From NCBI GenBank assembly GCA_027946555.1, contig JAPEVC010000460.1, positions 1 to 10,000 on the forward strand: a stretch of DNA of 10,000 nt. Reading direction: 5' to 3'. This document shows positions 6,813 to 10,000 of the stretch, piece by piece. The notes under the pieces were generated by a model, which saw only the letters and a list, made by a program, of their open reading frames with translations, did no database searches and was not told the DNA's origin. A program made the translations under genes and the position numbers. The stretch is from Gnomoniopsis sp. IMI 355080. Its lineage: Eukaryota > Ascomycota > Sordariomycetes > Diaporthales > Gnomoniaceae. Numbering within the stretch: position 1 is the stretch's first letter; each line of letters opens with the position of its first letter.

Positions 6813-8951
6813 ATGGCGCAACTGCCGCACGAAGCACAGGGCCCTGTCATCGCCATATTAGTCTACACGTTCATCTGTCTGCTGTGTAACTTGTTGATGC
6901 TGTGGCTGCTGTGGACGAGCCGGCAGATATGGAGCCGTATGTACCCCCAACCAAATTTCCCAAGCGTTCGTGCCCGACTTGTCGCTTCCAGGCGGCAAAG
7001 GAGGGGGGGGAGAGAGGGAGCCGGCTTGTGTTTAAATTGTTTGTAGTGTCGTGCAACTGCTGATGATTAGCCGCCCGGCTTTTTTCCTTCTTCTAGATAT
7101 TGGATTGATCTGCATCTTCACGCTTCTCTGTGTATGCGTGAATATCATACAGCAGATACACGACAACATGTAAGTGTCAAGTCTACCCATGGTTAAGTGA
7201 TGGTCAAGATTGAGCTAAAAAATCGGTATTTCCACAGCTACTGGATAGATATCCAGAAGAGCAGGTTCCACCACATCAAAGCGAACGTCGGCAACCCGCT
7301 CCTTGCTGCCAGTGACGGTGTCACGGGGTTGGACCTTGTCTTGTGGGGTATCAGTAGGTTTTTGAACAACAGCGATAAGGGCACGCCTTTTCTCGCCGGT
7401 GGTATATTGAAACTCACAGTTTTCTCTTCTTGTACAGGATACGGGAGCGAGACAATAGCAGCAGGCCAGGCGTGTTTCTGGTACGTCCCTGCTTTAACTT
7501 GGCCCCTTCTAGAAGCTTTCTCCTTTCCTCACTCGTGGTGGTTTTCTTATACCAGAAACTAAATTGTTAATGTTAGGGTACTTTCCCTCGTGCAGGCAGT
7601 TTATGGATGGGCAAAATGGGCGGACTGGATTTTGGTTGATAATGTTGGGAAGGCAATATCAAGTGAGTTCACCCCCCCCCCCCGGGCTTAAACCTTAAGA
7701 ACTTGTTTCACGCGCATGATTCACTGATCGTTATGTTGTTCAGTCATTCTTCCCATCACATTCCTAGGCCTCATCCACTTGTCTGCTGTCCAGCAGTCAT
7801 CAGCTCTCTTCTACTTCCTCTTGGATGTACTATGTACGTGGACTGAGACCCTACTCAGAAAGAAAGAAAGAAAGACTAGATTAGGAGTTGGAATTGATGG
7901 ATGTGAAGAAGCTAACTTCAGCATTTTCTCCAGTTTTTGGAGCCGTTGCCGGTGGTGCGATCGGTCTTCTCTTGATGCTCATAAAGTATATCAACACCCG
8001 CCGCGAACTCAAGTTATGGGAAGTGACCACGCACGTCGACGGGCACACCACATGGCGGAGCTTTCGGCTGTCCGACGATGCGCCGGCCGACCAGATGCCT
8101 GCGCAACATTCCATGGGCATTTATGACAACTGGCTCTTGGTGCGCTTTTCAGTGACCTTTTTCTTTATGATGTGAGTGTGTGGTTTAAGCTAGTCTATTA
8201 GCAAACTCTGTCCGGACTCTCTCTTTCTCTTTCTTTTCAGAGGTCGTAAAGGTCAACTTGTGTGTGTCACCGACTCTAATATTTCTACCCTATCACCAGC
8301 TTGTTCATGATCGACACCATCATCATCCAAGTCTCTGGCCAAAAGACCATGCAGCACGCTGCCAAAGCTACTGCCCCAGACTTGAGCGCGTCACGCGCCG
8401 TCAAGGACGCCGCCCTATTGATCCCAAGTGCCTTTGCCAGTGCCCTTGTTCTCTTCACCTTTGGCACGACCAGTCACTTTCGCGACACCATATACACTAC
8501 CTTTATGCCGAAACGATGGCAGAAGAAGCAACAACAGCAACAGCAACAGCCACAACAACCACAACAACACCCCAATCACATGAACAACAACCGAACGTCG
8601 TCAACCACACCGCCGATGGAGCCAAGCAGGACTAGTGTTAGTAGTGGTGATGATATCGACGCGGGCCGAAACGTTGACATAGGCGGTGGCGGCGGCAGGG
8701 ATGGGGACCAGTATGTGCTGGGACGGAGGTTTGCGGACCGTGGCAGCTGGATGGCCGGCGTGAGGACAAGTGCGAGCACCGCCATCCCGTTACAGGTATT
8801 GTCCCGGGCTGGTGAGAGTGTGGGAGGAGGAGGAGCAGAGGAAGAAGAAGAAGATCAACATAACAGCCCGCGCTCGCCCGAGAGTGCGATGAAGAGATCG
8901 AGCGGGGTCCATCCCGTCTCATCAGAGTCAGATGACATTATTCTCGTGTAA
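6813..8951 (+). CDS. Seven-helix integral membrane protein of unknown family, polyQ/acidic tail (eight exons)
   Basis: Exons proposed here are 6813-6936, 7097-7169, 7238-7353, 7438-7480, 7577-7662, 7744-7833, 7934-8171 and 8300-8951. Every junction keeps frame, giving 473 residues. Predicted helices lie near residues 12-34, 43-62, 108-130, 146-163, 168-196, 245-266 and 294-314. An odd helix count would put the termini on opposite faces. Between helices 2 and 3 is a conserved-looking stretch (YWIDIQKSRFHHIKANVGNP). Between helices 5 and 6 is a soluble loop of about 45 residues. The roughly 160-residue tail has a Gln run at 334-340, Gly/Asp-rich segments, an EEEEED stretch, SPRSPES and a terminal SESDDIILV. 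The architecture resembles a receptor, but I recognise no GPCR, Pth11 or Ste3 signature. The first exon's ATG is followed by G, and no upstream in-frame ATG was found nearby. Intron 3 boundaries are the least certain. Confidence 0.82.
6937..7096 (+). other. Intron 1 of the membrane-protein gene
   Basis: This 160-nt intron is the longest in the gene. Donor GTATGT follows helix 1; the acceptor is TTCTAG after a T/C tract, with a CTGAT branch candidate at 7060-7064. It contains a G-run (about 7003-7010). Confidence 0.8.
7170..7237 (+). other. Intron 2 of the membrane-protein gene
   Basis: A 68-nt intron with donor GTAAGT and acceptor CCACAG, phase 2. It splits the Ile codon at residue 66, giving HDN-I-YWIDIQ. 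Confidence 0.8.
7354..7437 (+). other. Intron 3 of the membrane-protein gene, coding-compatible if retained
   Basis: Donor GTAGGT at 7354, a CTCAC branch candidate at 7413-7417 and a good pyrimidine tract ending TGTACAG at 7437. Its 84 nt are a multiple of 3 and contain no in-frame stop, so retention adds 28 residues just before helix 3. A second in-phase donor, GTATCA at 7348, would drop Ile-Arg (residues 104-105). Confidence 0.65.
7481..7576 (+). other. Intron 4 of the membrane-protein gene
   Basis: A 96-nt intron with donor GTACGT and acceptor GTTAG, phase 2. It splits Trp119 and reconstitutes a continuous hydrophobic helix, GQACFWVLSLVQAVYG, which supports the join. Confidence 0.78.
7663..7743 (+). 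other. Intron 5 of the membrane-protein gene, with a 12-C tract
   Basis: An 81-nt intron with donor GTGAGT, branch CTGAT at 7724-7728 and acceptor TTCAG. A homopolymer of 12 C lies at 7672-7683, directly downstream of the donor, and is likely to be length-variable. The join gives KAIS-I-ILPITFLG. Confidence 0.82.
7834..7933 (+). other. Intron 6 of the membrane-protein gene, with a GAAA microsatellite
   Basis: A 100-nt intron with donor GTACGT, branch CTAAC at 7912-7916 and acceptor CTCCAG at 7933. A (GAAA)n tract lies at about 7858-7874. A closer AG at 7921 is in phase but only about 5 nt from the branch motif, so 7933 is preferred. The join yields LLDVL-F-FGAVAGG. Confidence 0.78.
8172..8299 (+). 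other. Intron 7 of the membrane-protein gene, with a strong internal acceptor
   Basis: A 128-nt intron with donor GTGAGT, branch CTAAT at 8276-8280 and acceptor ACCAG. The join restores helix 6 (FSVTFFFM-I-LFMIDTIII). A second acceptor at 8240 follows a long T/C tract. Its use would add about 23 residues and then stop, removing helix 7 and the tail. Confidence 0.75.
8522..8578 (+). repeat. CAA/CAG-rich trinucleotide tract encoding the polyQ/PQQ segment
   Basis: Interrupted CAA/CAG codons encode seven consecutive Gln, then PQQPQQHP, just after helix 7 in the last exon. Mixed CAA and CAG codons make the tract less prone to slippage than a pure repeat. It begins the soluble tail. Confidence 0.7.
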
Positions 8952-9128
8952 ATAACTCATGCAGCCGAAGCCTCTTGTAGAGGGGGGGGTGGGATTCTGA
9001 TTAAACCGGATATACAGTACGTACTTGCCGAAGTTGACTCGCGGAACAATCTAAAGAAAACTCATCTTGTGTGGTTAAAACAGCTGTGGCGTGTGCCCAG
9101 GCATGTGCTGGTGCTCTCGCTCGCGGAC

Positions 9129-9134
9129 AATAAA
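9129..9134 (+). terminator. Candidate polyadenylation signal AATAAA
   Basis: A canonical AATAAA lies 178 nt after the stop codon of the membrane-protein gene, a plausible 3'-UTR length for a fungal mRNA. It is followed by a GT-rich stretch. Confidence 0.4.
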
Positions 9135-9641
9135 CCTCGTGGGAGGGTTGGCACTATACTCGTGACCGGAAATTTTCTGAACGCTATCGAGCGCGGAAGT
9201 GAAGTCAGTTGATGTGTTTCGCATGATATCCCCTCAAGAAAAAAAAGCCACATTGGTGCCATTGAGCACTAAAACAATCTTCCAAATGACCTTGCTTTGT
9301 CTTATGCCACAAAATCTCAAAGTTATTTGTCAATCAGCTTGCCGGTAGAAGCCGCGACGACGTGGCTTGCCTGATAAGGAGGCGACTTTGGAATAGATTC
9401 ATCTTAGCTGGGCATCAGTTGATCACCTTCGATGATTGTATATACTATGAGATAGATGGTCCGTTGTATAGCCAACAGATTCACCCGAATGCTAAGGCGC
9501 AGCAGTCATATCCACCTTCCCTCTTATTATCTAGATGGCCACTGTCTTTGCTTCTGTGAGTAAAGTCAGATCACATGCTTCTCCTTTCACCCCCTGTTGA
9601 CATATCTTTCATATGCAGCAACTTACAACCTACCAGCCTAC

Positions 9642-9653
9642 CTACCTAGGTAG
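9642..9653. repeat. 12-bp palindrome CTACCTAGGTAG within flanking CTACC/GGTAG repeats
   Basis: The perfect palindrome is flanked by further CCTACC (9629-9634) and GGTAGG (9659-9664) motifs, so the whole stretch of about 36 bp can form an imperfect hairpin. Similar TACCTA/TAGGTA palindromes are scattered through many ascomycete genomes. Its role is unknown. Confidence 0.45.
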
Positions 9654-9716
9654 TACATGGTAGGGTAGTCAGTACCACCGAACACGATCCCCTTCTTCCC
9701 GAGGGAAAATATCTCC

Positions 9717-10000
9717 ATGTCTCACTCTCGTCTTCCCCAGGGGCTGGGTCACACGTCGTACAACCGATACTCGTTTCCTCAAGCCCTCATACACCAACTC
9801 TCTCAGGACGTTACACTTACACCCACTGCAGGCCCATCTCGATCGTCGATCTTTCAACTCCTCCTCCTCTTGTGCTTTCTCCACGGAGTTACTTCTCTTG
9901 TCTCACCGGCGCACCTGTCGGGATTTTTAACTTTGGGAATTTTCTACGACAAAGGGCTGTTTTCCTCAAACCCACCCACAAATAGACAGCTTCCCATATC
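9717..10000 (+). CDS. Possible 5' end of a further gene, truncated by the window edge (low confidence)
   Basis: From the ATG at 9717 the frame stays open for 94 codons plus two bases, to the end of the window. The translation begins MSHSRLPQGLGHTSYN and includes a hydrophobic stretch at about residues 45-60 (SIFQLLLLLCFLHG). No family is recognised. The DNA is pyrimidine-rich and therefore poor in stop codons, so the open frame may be just a leader of a downstream gene. The purine-rich minus-strand frame over 9669-9884 is the mirror of this composition. Confidence 0.2.
   Translation, partial: MSHSRLPQGLGHTSYNRYSFPQALIHQLSQDVTLTPTAGPSRSSIFQLLLLLCFLHGVTSLVSPAHLSGFLTLGIFYDKGLFSSNPPTNRQLPI

Larger units (their letters stand above)
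8952..9716. other. Intergenic: 3' region of the membrane-protein gene and spacer
   Basis: No supported gene. It contains a G-run just after 8981, a 10-bp palindrome AGTACGTACT (9016-9025), AATAAA at 9129-9134 and a TATATA element near 9438-9444. A CTACCTAGGTAG palindrome lies at 9642-9653. Open frames on both strands are short and lack motifs. Confidence 0.6.

Noticed and set aside
7068..7086. AGCC-GCCC-GGCT stem followed by six T, like an intrinsic terminator
   Set aside because: It lies inside intron 1, where the T tract is the acceptor's pyrimidine tract, and bacterial-type terminators do not apply in a fungal nuclear gene.
7882..7921. Use of the AG at 7921 as the intron 6 acceptor
   Set aside because: It keeps frame but lies only about 5 nt after the CTAAC branch motif, too close for normal splicing.
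8241..8261. A 21-nt in-frame micro-exon within intron 7
   Set aside because: It would leave a following intron of only 38 nt with a poor GTGTGT donor, and it would insert a charged segment into helix 6.
1..10000. A biosynthetic gene cluster, CRISPR array, transposon or viral insertion
   Set aside because: There is only one small-molecule-type enzyme, no synthase, transporter or cluster regulator, no regularly spaced repeats, and no transposase or reverse-transcriptase motif in any frame.

Overview
The window reads as nuclear DNA of a filamentous ascomycete, most likely a Sordariomycete-like fungus. The signs are short introns (63-160 nt) with GTATGT/GTAAGT/GTAGGT-type donors and CTAAC/CTGAT/CTNAY branch points close to the acceptor. 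Long pyrimidine-rich or purine-rich intergenic stretches and C-ending codon preference inside exons also fit. The species cannot be named from the sequence alone, and I see no extended AT-rich (RIP-like) block or transposon.

Three complete protein genes are supported, all on the + strand. (1) 128-1685, one intron: a polynucleotide kinase 3'-phosphatase (Pnk1/PNKP type) that repairs DNA strand-break ends. Its first exon holds two in-frame start codons, one preceding a mitochondrial-presequence-like stretch and one preceding a nuclear-localisation-like stretch. (2) 3015-4252, two introns: an isopenicillin-N-synthase-like Fe(II)/2-oxoglutarate dioxygenase of unknown substrate, behind a clear TATA-box promoter. 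(3) 6813-8951, seven introns reconstructed here: a 473-residue protein with about seven predicted membrane helices and a long polyQ/acidic tail. I do not recognise its family.

Between them lie about 1.3 kb (1686-3014) and about 2.56 kb (4253-6812) with no credible gene. The second gap contains several inverted repeats, a GC-rich hairpin cluster, a run of CCAAT boxes and a purine-rich leader with a short uORF just before the membrane-protein gene. From 8952 onward there is 3'-UTR and spacer with an AATAAA signal and a CTACCTAGGTAG palindrome. A pyrimidine-rich frame then stays open from 9717 to the window edge and may be the beginning of another gene or simply its leader.

The three genes show no obvious shared pathway: DNA repair, small-molecule oxidation and a membrane protein. 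Nothing here looks like a biosynthetic cluster, and no clearly new system is evident. The best leads are the putative dual-targeted repair enzyme, the orphan seven-helix protein with alternative-splicing potential and a SUMO-interaction-like C terminus, and the structured intergenic DNA.
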